The position numbers and the translations under genes were made by a program. This document shows positions 33,433-41,158 of a stretch of DNA of 64,000 nt, one piece after another (the stretch's first letter is position 1; each line of letters opens with the position of its first letter). The DNA is from Kitasatospora gansuensis (lineage in GTDB: Bacteria > Actinomycetota > Actinomycetes > Streptomycetales > Streptomycetaceae). The stretch is taken from positions 7,254,001 to 7,318,000 of the forward strand of contig NZ_JACHJR010000001.1 in NCBI RefSeq assembly GCF_014203705.1. The letters run 5' to 3'. The notes beneath the pieces are model-generated. The model searched no databases. It was not told the origin of the DNA and was given only the letters and a program-made list of their open reading frames with translations.

Positions 33433-36282
33433 TCAGGCCGTGGCGGACGAGCGGAGGCCGAAAGCGGCCAGCCGGAAGCCGCCGTGCAGGGTCAGCCGCA
33501 GGTCGTGGACACCGGCCGGCGGGGCGGTGAAGTCGGCCCGCACGGTCGCCCAGGTGTGCTGGTGGCCGGTGACGGGAATGTCGAGGTCCGCCAACAGCAG
33601 GTCACCGGAACGGAGTTCGAGCCGTGCCCGGCCGGCTCCGGCCTCCGCGCGGGCGATCTCGGCCTCCACCCGGACGGCGCCGGAGAGGTCGACGCCGCCG
33701 AAGACCAGCGTGGCGGGCCGGGCCGGATCGGCCGGGGTGACGGCGTCGCCGTCGGTGCGCGAGGCGTCGACGATGTCGATGTCCGTGTGGTCGTCGAAGT
33801 CGACGGCCAGGGTGCGCCGGTCGACCACGACCCGGGAGGCGGGGGCCGGCCCGGTCACGGTGAGCGGCGCGGTGAGCACCGGGTGCTCGGCGGAGCGGGC
33901 GACGGTGATCTCGTAGTCGCCGGGATCGACGGCGAAGGCGCCGGTGATGACGTCCCAGTGGGCCAGCCGTTCGGCCGGCAGACGGAACGTCAACTCCCGG
34001 CTCTCGCCCGGCTCCAGGCCGACCTTGGTGAAGTCGGCGAGCCGCTGCCGGGGAGCCTCGTAGCGGGCGTCCAGGGCCCGGACGTAGAGCTGGACCACCT
34101 CGCTGCCGGCCCGTCGGCCGCTGTTGGTCAGCGTCACCGTGACCTCGACCTCGCCGTCCTGGGCGACGGACGGCCGGGACAGGCGCAGGCCGCGGTAGTC
34201 GAACTCGGTGTAGGACAGGCCGTGGCCGAAGGGGTAGAGGGGTGCGGCCCGGTGGTACTGGTAGGTCCAGCCGGCCTTGATGATGTCGTAGTCGAGCGGT
34301 TCCGGCAGCTGGTCGTCACCGCGGTACCAGGTCTGCGGCAGACGTCCGGCCGGCTCGGCCCCGCCGAGCAGCACGTCGGCCAGCGCGTTGCCGGTCTCCT
34401 GGCCGCCGTGCGAGGTCCACAGCACAGCGGGCAGGTGCTCGTCGGCCCAGTCCACGGCGTACGGGTAACTGCTCATCACCACCAGTGCGGTCTCCGGCCG
34501 GACGGCGGTGACGGTGCGCAGCAGTGCCTCCTGGGCCCGGGGCAGGGCGGTGTCCACCCGGTCCTCGGTCTCGCGGCCGTTGACCATCGGGTGGTTGCCG
34601 AGCACCACGACCGCCACGTCGGCGGCCTCGGCCGCCGCGCGCGCCTCGGCCGCGCCGTCGTGGAGCAGTTCGCGCTCCCAGGGCTCGGCGGCCTCCGGGG
34701 TGTCGGCGGTGACGGTCACCCGGCCGTCGGCCGGGTCCACGGCGGCGTACCGGCCGGTGTGCACCGAACGCAGCAGGACAGTGCCGTCCTCGGCGGGCTC
34801 CAGGTGGAAGGTCTCCTGGACGAACCAGCTCTTGATCAGCTCCTGGTCGGCCACCAGGGTGGCGTCCTCCTTGAGGGTCAGGTAGCGGCCGGTCCCGGTG
34901 TCACGCAGGGTCAGCCGGTCGCGGCCCCAGTCGGTCACCTCGAAGGAGGTCTTGCCGAGCGGCTCGCCGGTGGTGCGCGAGCGCAGTGCGATCCGGTCAT
35001 TGCCCTCGGTCCGGACCACCTCGGCGCCGAGCGCGGCGGAGAGCCCGGCGGCGACGCCGACCTGGTAGGGCATCGTGCCGCTGTACCAGTCCTCGAACAG
35101 CGTGTCGGCGAGCGGACCGATGACGGCGATCCTGGGCGTACGGGCCGGGTCGAGCGGCAGCAGGCCGTCGTTCTTGAGCAGCACCACCGACTCGGTCGCG
35201 GCCTCGCGGGCCAGGGCGCGGTGCTCGGGGCTGTCGATCACCTCGGCGCCGATACCGGCGTACGGGTCCAGCTCGGGGTCGAACTCGCCGAGCCGGAAGC
35301 GCAGTTCGAGCTGTCGCCGGATGGCGCGGTCCACGTCGGCCTCGGCTATCAGACCGCGCTCCAGCGCCTCGCGCAGCCGGCCGACGACCGTCGCACTGTC
35401 CTCGCCGTGGTCGGTGAAGCTGTCGATGCCGGCCTTGAGTGCGGCGCCGTGGGACTCGGCGTGGTTGTCGAAGTAGTACTCCATGTCGACCAGGTTGGAG
35501 GGCGCCTCGGCGTCGCTCACCACGAACAGCTCGTGCCCGGTGGGCCGCGCCCAGCGGCGCAGCTCGGTCTCGATGAGCGGACTCACGTGGCAGGGACGGC
35601 CGTTGACCAGGTTGTAGGCGGCCATCGCGCCGGTGGCCGCGCCGGAGGCGACGACGGGGCGGAAGGCGGCCAGGTCGTACTCGTGCAGCACGCGCGGGCG
35701 CAGCGCGGAGGAGCTGGTGCAGCGGTCGTCCTCGTTGTTGTAGGCGAGGAAGTGCTTGAGCACCGGAGCGGTCCGCAGGTAGGTCGGGTGGTCGCCCGAG
35801 AGGCCCCGGCAGAACGCCTCGCCGACCCGGGCGGTGTGCACCGGATCCTCGGAGTAGCCCTCCTCGTTGCGGCCCCAGCGCGGGTCGCGCAGCAGGTTGA
35901 GCACCGGCGCCCAGGACTGGAGGCTGTTGGGGGCGCGGTCGGGGGCGGTCATCGGCGGGCGGTGGCGGTGGAAGGCGCGCAGTTCGACCGAGACCGCCTC
36001 GGCGACCCGGCGCACCAGGTTCTCGTCCCAGCTGGCGCCGAGGCCGACGGCCTGCGGGAAGACCGTGGCGAGCCCCAGCCAGGAGACGCCGTGCAGAGCT
36101 TCGCTGCCGGTGCGGAAGGAGTCAACTCCCAGGCGGGGCACGGCCGGTGCGTACTGGTGCAGCATCGCGAGCCGTTCGTCGAGCGTGAGCCGTTCGAGCA
36201 GGTCGTCGACGCGCTTGCGCAGCGGGAGCGCGGGATCAGGGAAAAGAGGCAGGTCAGCCGCGGACGCGGACAGGGAACTCAC
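33433..36282 (-). CDS. GH3 beta-glucosidase/beta-xylosidase with an inserted beta-trefoil-like domain
   Basis: The protein has 949 residues from GTG 36282, which has GAGGGG 9 bp upstream. The GH3 N-terminal barrel includes LGLATVFPQAVGLGASWD, LRDPRWGRNEEGYSEDP, KHFLAYNNEDDR and the nucleophile loop ELFVVSDAEAPSN (Asp257). The C-terminal sandwich is split by an insertion at about 428-538 with fascin/ricin-like sequence (LRDTGTGRYLTLKED and LLRSVHTGRYAAVDP). A fibronectin-III-like domain and a C-terminal CBM6-like domain (about 800-949) follow. There is no signal peptide. It is transcribed divergently from the LplABC-type transporter, with LacI operators between. Beta-glucosidase or beta-xylosidase activity on imported oligosaccharides is likely; the exact linkage is unknown. 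Confidence 0.88.
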   Translation of the reverse strand: MSSLSASAADLPLFPDPALPLRKRVDDLLERLTLDERLAMLHQYAPAVPRLGVDSFRTGSEALHGVSWLGLATVFPQAVGLGASWDENLVRRVAEAVSVELRAFHRHRPPMTAPDRAPNSLQSWAPVLNLLRDPRWGRNEEGYSEDPVHTARVGEAFCRGLSGDHPTYLRTAPVLKHFLAYNNEDDRCTSSSALRPRVLHEYDLAAFRPVVASGAATGAMAAYNLVNGRPCHVSPLIETELRRWARPTGHELFVVSDAEAPSNLVDMEYYFDNHAESHGAALKAGIDSFTDHGEDSATVVGRLREALERGLIAEADVDRAIRRQLELRFRLGEFDPELDPYAGIGAEVIDSPEHRALAREAATESVVLLKNDGLLPLDPARTPRIAVIGPLADTLFEDWYSGTMPYQVGVAAGLSAALGAEVVRTEGNDRIALRSRTTGEPLGKTSFEVTDWGRDRLTLRDTGTGRYLTLKEDATLVADQELIKSWFVQETFHLEPAEDGTVLLRSVHTGRYAAVDPADGRVTVTADTPEAAEPWERELLHDGAAEARAAAEAADVAVVVLGNHPMVNGRETEDRVDTALPRAQEALLRTVTAVRPETALVVMSSYPYAVDWADEHLPAVLWTSHGGQETGNALADVLLGGAEPAGRLPQTWYRGDDQLPEPLDYDIIKAGWTYQYHRAAPLYPFGHGLSYTEFDYRGLRLSRPSVAQDGEVEVTVTLTNSGRRAGSEVVQLYVRALDARYEAPRQRLADFTKVGLEPGESRELTFRLPAERLAHWDVITGAFAVDPGDYEITVARSAEHPVLTAPLTVTGPAPASRVVVDRRTLAVDFDDHTDIDIVDASRTDGDAVTPADPARPATLVFGGVDLSGAVRVEAEIARAEAGAGRARLELRSGDLLLADLDIPVTGHQHTWATVRADFTAPPAGVHDLRLTLHGGFRLAAFGLRSSATA

Positions 36283-36321
36283 GTGGGACAACCCCTCAAG
36301 GCTGAGTGCTGTGGCCGTTCA

Positions 36322-36335
36322 TCGAAGCGCTTCGA
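36322..36335. promoter_or_regulatory. LacI-type operator TCGAAGCGCTTCGA, GH3 side
   Basis: A perfect 14-bp palindrome with an AAGCGCTT core lies 40 bp upstream of the GH3 start. It is the classic shape of a LacI-family operator. The LacI gene at 40.1 kb, in the transporter operon on the other side, is the obvious binder. Confidence 0.7.
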
Positions 36336-36413
36336 CGCTGACATGAAGCCAGGAATGTGTCAACTGCCTTGGCAATGGCCAGTTTCGGATTTGTTCACGC
36401 TATTGCTGAACTC

Positions 36414-36428
36414 CTAACACGTCGTTAG
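36414..36428. promoter_or_regulatory. imperfect GTTAG/CTAAC inverted repeat between GH3 and transporter genes
   Basis: CTAACACGTCGTTAG has CTAAC and GTTAG arms separated by five bases. It resembles spread half-sites of the GTTAGCGCTAAC operator seen before the secreted CBM13 enzymes, so cross-control is possible but weakly supported. Confidence 0.35.
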
Positions 36429-36441
36429 TGTCGCCGAAACA

Positions 36442-36455
36442 CGCAAGCGCTTCGA
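36442..36455. promoter_or_regulatory. LacI-type operator CGCAAGCGCTTCGA, transporter side
   Basis: It shares the full AAGCGCTTCGA half of the site at 36322 (11 of 14 bases). It lies 27 bp before the solute-binding-protein start, in the expected promoter zone. Two such sites 120 bp apart would allow joint control of both divergent operons. Confidence 0.65.
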
Positions 36456-36482
36456 CAGTTTCGATCGGAAGGCCGCTTCGCC

Positions 36483-38162
36483 ATGAGAACCGAGATGAAC
36501 CGCAGGACCTTCGTCAGTGCCGCTGTTTCGGTGGCGGGGGCCGCCGCGATGACGCCGCTGCTCTCCGCCTGTGGCGGAGGTGCGGACCGGAAGACCGGTG
36601 CGAACACCGAGGCGGGCCTCAAGTCGGCCCTGCCGGCCTATGTGCCCAGCACCTCCGGCAAGCCGGAGATCCCCTCCGTGGCCGGTGGCCCCGACGCGGC
36701 GACCGACCCCGCGTACCTCAGCTACCCGTCCGCCCCGGTCACCACGGTCTCCGGCGTCCCGGGCAAGGGCGGCAGCTACACGGCGGTCACGCCGCTGTGG
36801 GGGACCGCCCCGCCGGCCGGCAACGCCTTCTACCAGGCCATGAACAAGGCACTGGGCGTCGAGCTGACGATGAAGCCGGCGGACGGCAACAACTACTCCA
36901 CCATCGTCCCGACCATGACGGCCGCCAAGAAGCTGCCGGACTGGATTCAGCTGCCGAGCTGGTGGAACCCCAACTTCAACCTCGGGGGGCTGGCCGGGAC
37001 CCAGCTCGCGGACCTGACCCCCTACCTGTCCGGCGACAAGATCAAGAAGTACCCGAACCTGGCCGCGATACCCACCGGCGCCTGGCAGGTCGGCGTGTGG
37101 GGCGACAAGCTGTACGGCATCCCGTGCTTCTCGAGCAAGTTCGTCGTCGCGGGCACCACCTTCTACCGCCGGGACATCCTGGAGGGGCGCGGGATCAAGG
37201 CCGAGCAGGTCAAGTCCGCCGACGACCTGCTGAGCCTCGGCAAGGAGCTGACCGACGCCAAGCGCGGCGTCTGGGCCTTCGGCGACCTGTGGACCTACCT
37301 GTACACGGCCTGGGGTGCCCCGCTCAAGTGGAAGGTGGACAACGGCAAGCTGGTCCACCTGTTCGAGACCCAGGAGTTCCTGGAGGCTCTCGACTGGCAC
37401 AACCGGTTGGCCGCCTCCGGGTACGTGCACCCGGACTCGCTGGCCGGTGACGGCGCGAACGCCATCACCCGCTTCTACAGCGGAAAGGTGCTCATCGACG
37501 GCGGCGGCACGGGTGTCTGGAAGCTGAGCGACCATCAGGCCGGCACCGCCGCGGACCCGAACTACCGGCGTGGCGCCTTCAACGTCTTCGCCGCCGACGG
37601 CAAGAGCAAGCCGGTGGTCTACATGGGTGCTTCGACCGCCATACTCAGCTACCTGAACGCCGATCTGAAGCCCGCCCAGATCGAGGAGCTGCTCTCGGTC
37701 GCCAACTACCTGGCTGCGCCCTACGGTTCGGCCGAGTACACGATGGCCAACTTCGGCGTCGAGGGCGTTCACCACACCCGGGTGAACGGCGTTCCCACCT
37801 TCACCGACGAGGGCCAGAAGGCGGTCCAGAGCCAGACCTTCCCGTTCCTGGCCTCCCCGTCGGCCGTGATCAGCAACCCGGGCGGCGACATCGTCACCAA
37901 GGACCTGGCGGCCTGGCAGGCCGACAACGTCCAGGCCCTCACCAAGCCGCCCTTCTGGGGCATGAACATCAGCATGCCGCAGGCGATGGCCACGGCCGAG
38001 GCCGCCCAGGCCGTGTCGGACACCGTCCAGGACTGCTACCGGGGCAAGAAGAAGGTCTCGGAGGTGCAGGAAGCGGTGGCGAGTTGGCGGTCGAGTAGCG
38101 GGGACCGGCTCAAGGGGTGGATGACCGAGAACGTCCTGAACAAGTACGGCACGGGCCAGTGA
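36483..38162 (+). CDS. LplA-type extracellular solute-binding lipoprotein
   Basis: The 559-residue protein has a Tat-style lipoprotein signal (NRRTFVSAAVSVAGAAA, then LLSACGGG with the lipobox cysteine near residue 30). Its size and motifs (TPLWGTAPPAGNAFYQAMNKALG, LPDWIQLPSWWNPN, and YGIPCFSSKF) fit the large LplA/YtcQ group of CUT1 binding proteins that capture complex oligosaccharides. ATG 36483 has GGAAGG 10 bp upstream. It is followed by two permease genes in coupled order and by a LacI regulator; the ATPase is absent and is usually a shared MsiK-type protein encoded elsewhere. Xyloglucan or hemicellulose oligosaccharides are the inferred cargo. Confidence 0.87.
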   Translation: MRTEMNRRTFVSAAVSVAGAAAMTPLLSACGGGADRKTGANTEAGLKSALPAYVPSTSGKPEIPSVAGGPDAATDPAYLSYPSAPVTTVSGVPGKGGSYTAVTPLWGTAPPAGNAFYQAMNKALGVELTMKPADGNNYSTIVPTMTAAKKLPDWIQLPSWWNPNFNLGGLAGTQLADLTPYLSGDKIKKYPNLAAIPTGAWQVGVWGDKLYGIPCFSSKFVVAGTTFYRRDILEGRGIKAEQVKSADDLLSLGKELTDAKRGVWAFGDLWTYLYTAWGAPLKWKVDNGKLVHLFETQEFLEALDWHNRLAASGYVHPDSLAGDGANAITRFYSGKVLIDGGGTGVWKLSDHQAGTAADPNYRRGAFNVFAADGKSKPVVYMGASTAILSYLNADLKPAQIEELLSVANYLAAPYGSAEYTMANFGVEGVHHTRVNGVPTFTDEGQKAVQSQTFPFLASPSAVISNPGGDIVTKDLAAWQADNVQALTKPPFWGMNISMPQAMATAEAAQAVSDTVQDCYRGKKKVSEVQEAVASWRSSSGDRLKGWMTENVLNKYGTGQ

Positions 38163-39106
38163 GCACCGCGCAGCCGGAGCGCACCGGCGCACCGGAAGGC
38201 CTGAGCCTGCGGCACCGGCTGCGCCGCGACCGTTCGTTGATCCTGATGACGGTGCCCGCGGTCGTCCTGCTGCTGGTGTTCAACTACCTCCCGCTGTTCG
38301 GCCTGGCCACCGCGTTCCAGGAGTACGACCCGCTGGTGGGGGTCTGGCAGAGCGAGTGGGTCGGGTTCGACCAGTTCAGCCGGCTCCTCGGCGACGCGAT
38401 GTTCTGGCACGCGATGACGAACACGCTGTACCTGAGCTTCGTCCAGCTGATCCTCTTCTTCCCGATCCCGATCGCGCTGGCCATGCTGCTCAACACGGTG
38501 CTCAGCGAGCGGACGCGCAACTTCATCCAGTCCGTCGTCTACCTGCCGCACTTCTTCTCGTGGGTGCTCGCCATCACGATCTTCCAGCAGATGCTGGGCG
38601 GTGCGGGCGCGCTCAACCAGTTCCTCCGTCAGCAGGACATCGGTACCTGGGACATCATGACCAACCCGGACACCTTCGCCCTGCTGGTCACCTCCCAGTC
38701 GATCTGGAAGGAGGCGGGCTGGGGGATCATCGTCTTCCTCGCCGCGCTCAGCGCGATCAACACCGAGCTGTACGAGGCCGCTGCGGCGGACGGCGCGGGA
38801 CGGTTCCGGCGGATGTGGCACATCACGCTTCCGGGCCTGCGCGGGGTGATCGTGCTGATGCTGGTGCTGCGCCTGGGCAACGCGCTCTCGGTCGGCTTCG
38901 AGCAGTTCCTGATCCAACGGAACGCCGTCGGGCACGACGCGGCTGACGTTCTGGACACCTTCTCCTTCTACTACGGCATCGCCACCGGCGACTACAGCTA
39001 CGGCGCGGCGGCCGGGCTCTTCAAGAGCGTGATCTCGCTGCTGCTCATCTGGGGTGCCAACCGGCTGGCGCATGCCTTCGGCGACGACGGGTTGTACCGC
39101 AAATGA
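38159..39106 (+). CDS. LplB-type sugar ABC transporter permease
   Basis: The 315-residue protein starts at GTG 38159, overlapping the binding-protein stop by 4 bp. About six membrane helices follow a charged N-terminus (RLRRDRSLILMTVPAVVLLLVFNYLPLFG). The EAA loop for ATPase contact is ELYEAAAADGAGRFRRMWHITLPGL. The C-terminal part, GDYSYGAAAGLFKSVISLLLI, is characteristic of LplB/YteP permeases, which pair with LplA-like binding proteins. It forms half of the channel together with the next gene's product. Confidence 0.9.
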   Translation: MSTAQPERTGAPEGLSLRHRLRRDRSLILMTVPAVVLLLVFNYLPLFGLATAFQEYDPLVGVWQSEWVGFDQFSRLLGDAMFWHAMTNTLYLSFVQLILFFPIPIALAMLLNTVLSERTRNFIQSVVYLPHFFSWVLAITIFQQMLGGAGALNQFLRQQDIGTWDIMTNPDTFALLVTSQSIWKEAGWGIIVFLAALSAINTELYEAAAADGAGRFRRMWHITLPGLRGVIVLMLVLRLGNALSVGFEQFLIQRNAVGHDAADVLDTFSFYYGIATGDYSYGAAAGLFKSVISLLLIWGANRLAHAFGDDGLYRK

Positions 39107-40077
39107 CCAACGTACTCACCATCGGACGCACGGGCGGGAAGCGCGACACGGAGACGAGGGCCGCCCGACGCCGGGCCAGGGCCGCCCGCCCGCCCTGGGA
39201 GGAGCCGCCGACCACGGCCGGCCAGGCGGCCAAGGGGATGACCCTCGGTGCGATGCTCGCCGTCGTCCTGGTCCCGCTCTGGATCGTCGTGCTGACCAGC
39301 TTCTCCACCCCGGGGGCCGTCAACCGGGCCGGCGGCCTGGTGATCTGGCCCGACGGGCTGACCACCGAGGCCTACCGCCAGATGCTGAGCGACTCCACCG
39401 TGCTCACCGCGCTGACGGTGAGCCTGGGCATCACGGTGGTCGGCACGGCGGTGTCGATGGCCGTCTCGATCCTGTGCGCCTACGGCCTGTCCCGGCCCAG
39501 GTCGCTCGGCCACCGCTCCGTCCTGGTGCTGCTGATCGTCACGATGTTCGTGAGCGGCGGCCTCATCCCGACCTTCCTGGTGGTCACCGGGCTCGGCGGC
39601 TACGGCCAGTGGTGGGCGCTGATCCTGCCGGGCGCGGTCTCCGTCTTCAACATCCTGGTGCTGCGCGCCTTCTACTCCGACACCTCCTCCGAGCTGATCG
39701 ACGCGGCCCGGATGGACGGCGCGGGGGAGTGGCGCATCCTGTGGTCCGTCGTCCTGCCGACCTCACGGGCCGTCACCGCCGTGACCGCGCTCTTCTACGC
39801 GGTGGGCTACTGGAACTCGTTCTTCAACGTCATGCTCTACCTGCCGACGGACGCCGAGAAGTGGCCGCTCCAGTACGTCCTGCTCACCTACGTCAACCGG
39901 GGCAACGGACTGCCAGGCTCCGTCAACGCGGGCTTCGGCAGCATCCAGGCCCAGACCGCGCCGCTGTCGCTGCAGATGGCGGTCGTGGTCCTCACCCTGG
40001 TGCCGCTGTTGCTCGTGTACCCGTTCGTGCAGAAGCACCTGCGCACCGGTGTGCTCACCGGCGCGATCAAGGGCTGA
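39103..40077 (+). CDS. LplC-type sugar ABC transporter permease
   Basis: The 324-residue permease has a basic N-terminus (residues 1-45, RAARRRARAARPP) and six membrane segments. The EAA loop is ELIDAARMDGAGEWRILWSVVLPTSRAV. The following region FYAVGYWNSFFNVMLYL and the terminal PFVQKHLRTGVLTGAIKG are diagnostic of the LplC/YtcP group. ATG 39103 overlaps the LplB stop by 4 bp. It completes the oligosaccharide importer; the LacI gene begins 6 bp after its stop. Confidence 0.9.
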   Translation: MTNVLTIGRTGGKRDTETRAARRRARAARPPWEEPPTTAGQAAKGMTLGAMLAVVLVPLWIVVLTSFSTPGAVNRAGGLVIWPDGLTTEAYRQMLSDSTVLTALTVSLGITVVGTAVSMAVSILCAYGLSRPRSLGHRSVLVLLIVTMFVSGGLIPTFLVVTGLGGYGQWWALILPGAVSVFNILVLRAFYSDTSSELIDAARMDGAGEWRILWSVVLPTSRAVTAVTALFYAVGYWNSFFNVMLYLPTDAEKWPLQYVLLTYVNRGNGLPGSVNAGFGSIQAQTAPLSLQMAVVVLTLVPLLLVYPFVQKHLRTGVLTGAIKG

Positions 40078-40082
40078 GCCGG

Positions 40083-41132
40083 ATGTCCAGCAGACCCGTC
40101 ACGCTCGCCGACGTGGCCAGGCACGCCGGCGTCTCGGCAAGCACCGTCAGCTACGCGCTGAGCGGGAAGCGCCCGATCCTGGACGAGACCCGCGGCCGCG
40201 TCGAGCGGGCCGTCCGGGAGCTCGGCTACCACCCCAACACCAGCGCCCGGGCCCTGGCCGGCAAGCGTTCGCACATGGTCGCCCTGGTGGTGCCGCTTAA
40301 CACCGACGTGTACGTGCCGACGATGACGGAGATCGCCATCTCCGTCACCGTGACGGCCCGTCAGCACGGCTACAACATCCTGCTGATGACCAATGACGAA
40401 GGCCCCGAGGAGGTGCGGCGGATCGCCGCCGGCGGACTCGCCGACGGGGTGATCCTGATGGACATCAGGGTGGGGGACGAACGCATCCCGGCCCTGCGCG
40501 CCCAGGGCATACCGACCGTGCTCATCGGCTGGCCCGACGACCCGGCCGGACTCTCCTGCGTCGACCACGACTTCCCCACCATGGGCGCGCTCTGCGCGGA
40601 CCACCTGGCCGACCTCGGCCACCGGGACATCGCCTTCGTCGGCTACGCCAGGGCCGTCTACGAGCGGCACGCGGGCTACGCCGTGCGCACCCTGCACGGC
40701 TTCCGCGAGCGCGCGGAGCGGCGTGGCCTGCGCTTCGTGCACCGGCCGTGCGAGGGCACGTACGAGAGCACGGCGGGCACCGTGGCCAGGATCCTCGCCG
40801 ACCGTCCGGACACCACCGGGTTCGTGGTGCAGAACGAGGGCGCGATCGGCCCGCTGCTCGACCTGCTGCGCGCCAGCGGGCGGACCGTCCCGGAGGACGC
40901 CTCGGTGATCGCCATCTGCCCCGAGTCGCTGGCGGAGCAGTACACGCCCCGGCTCACGGCCGTGACAGGACCGAAGCGGGAACTCGGGCAGGTCGCCTTC
41001 GAACAGATCATGGCCAGGATCACGGCGGCCACCGAGGGCGCGCAGCCCGAGGACGAACTGCGGCTGCTGGTACCGGACCTGGTGATCCGCGAGAGCACCG
41101 CGCCGGCCCCGGGCCGCGGCGCCCGCCCCTGA
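40083..41132 (+). CDS. LacI-family transcriptional regulator
   Basis: The 349-residue LacI-type protein has the DNA-binding helix-turn-helix TLADVARHAGVSASTVSYAL (residues about 7-26) and the hinge helix NTSARALAGKRS. A periplasmic-binding-protein-like sugar domain with VDHDFPTMGALCADHLADLGH follows. LacI repressors of this type bind palindromes such as TCGAAGCGCTTCGA, two versions of which lie before the GH3 gene and the transporter operon that contains this gene. The effector is probably an imported oligosaccharide. ATG 40083 begins 6 bp after the permease stop. Whether it also binds the GTTAGCGCTAAC-type sites cannot be told from sequence. Confidence 0.92.
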   Translation: MSSRPVTLADVARHAGVSASTVSYALSGKRPILDETRGRVERAVRELGYHPNTSARALAGKRSHMVALVVPLNTDVYVPTMTEIAISVTVTARQHGYNILLMTNDEGPEEVRRIAAGGLADGVILMDIRVGDERIPALRAQGIPTVLIGWPDDPAGLSCVDHDFPTMGALCADHLADLGHRDIAFVGYARAVYERHAGYAVRTLHGFRERAERRGLRFVHRPCEGTYESTAGTVARILADRPDTTGFVVQNEGAIGPLLDLLRASGRTVPEDASVIAICPESLAEQYTPRLTAVTGPKRELGQVAFEQIMARITAATEGAQPEDELRLLVPDLVIRESTAPAPGRGARP

Positions 41133-41158
41133 CACACGGACAGAGAGAGGCTCTTTCC

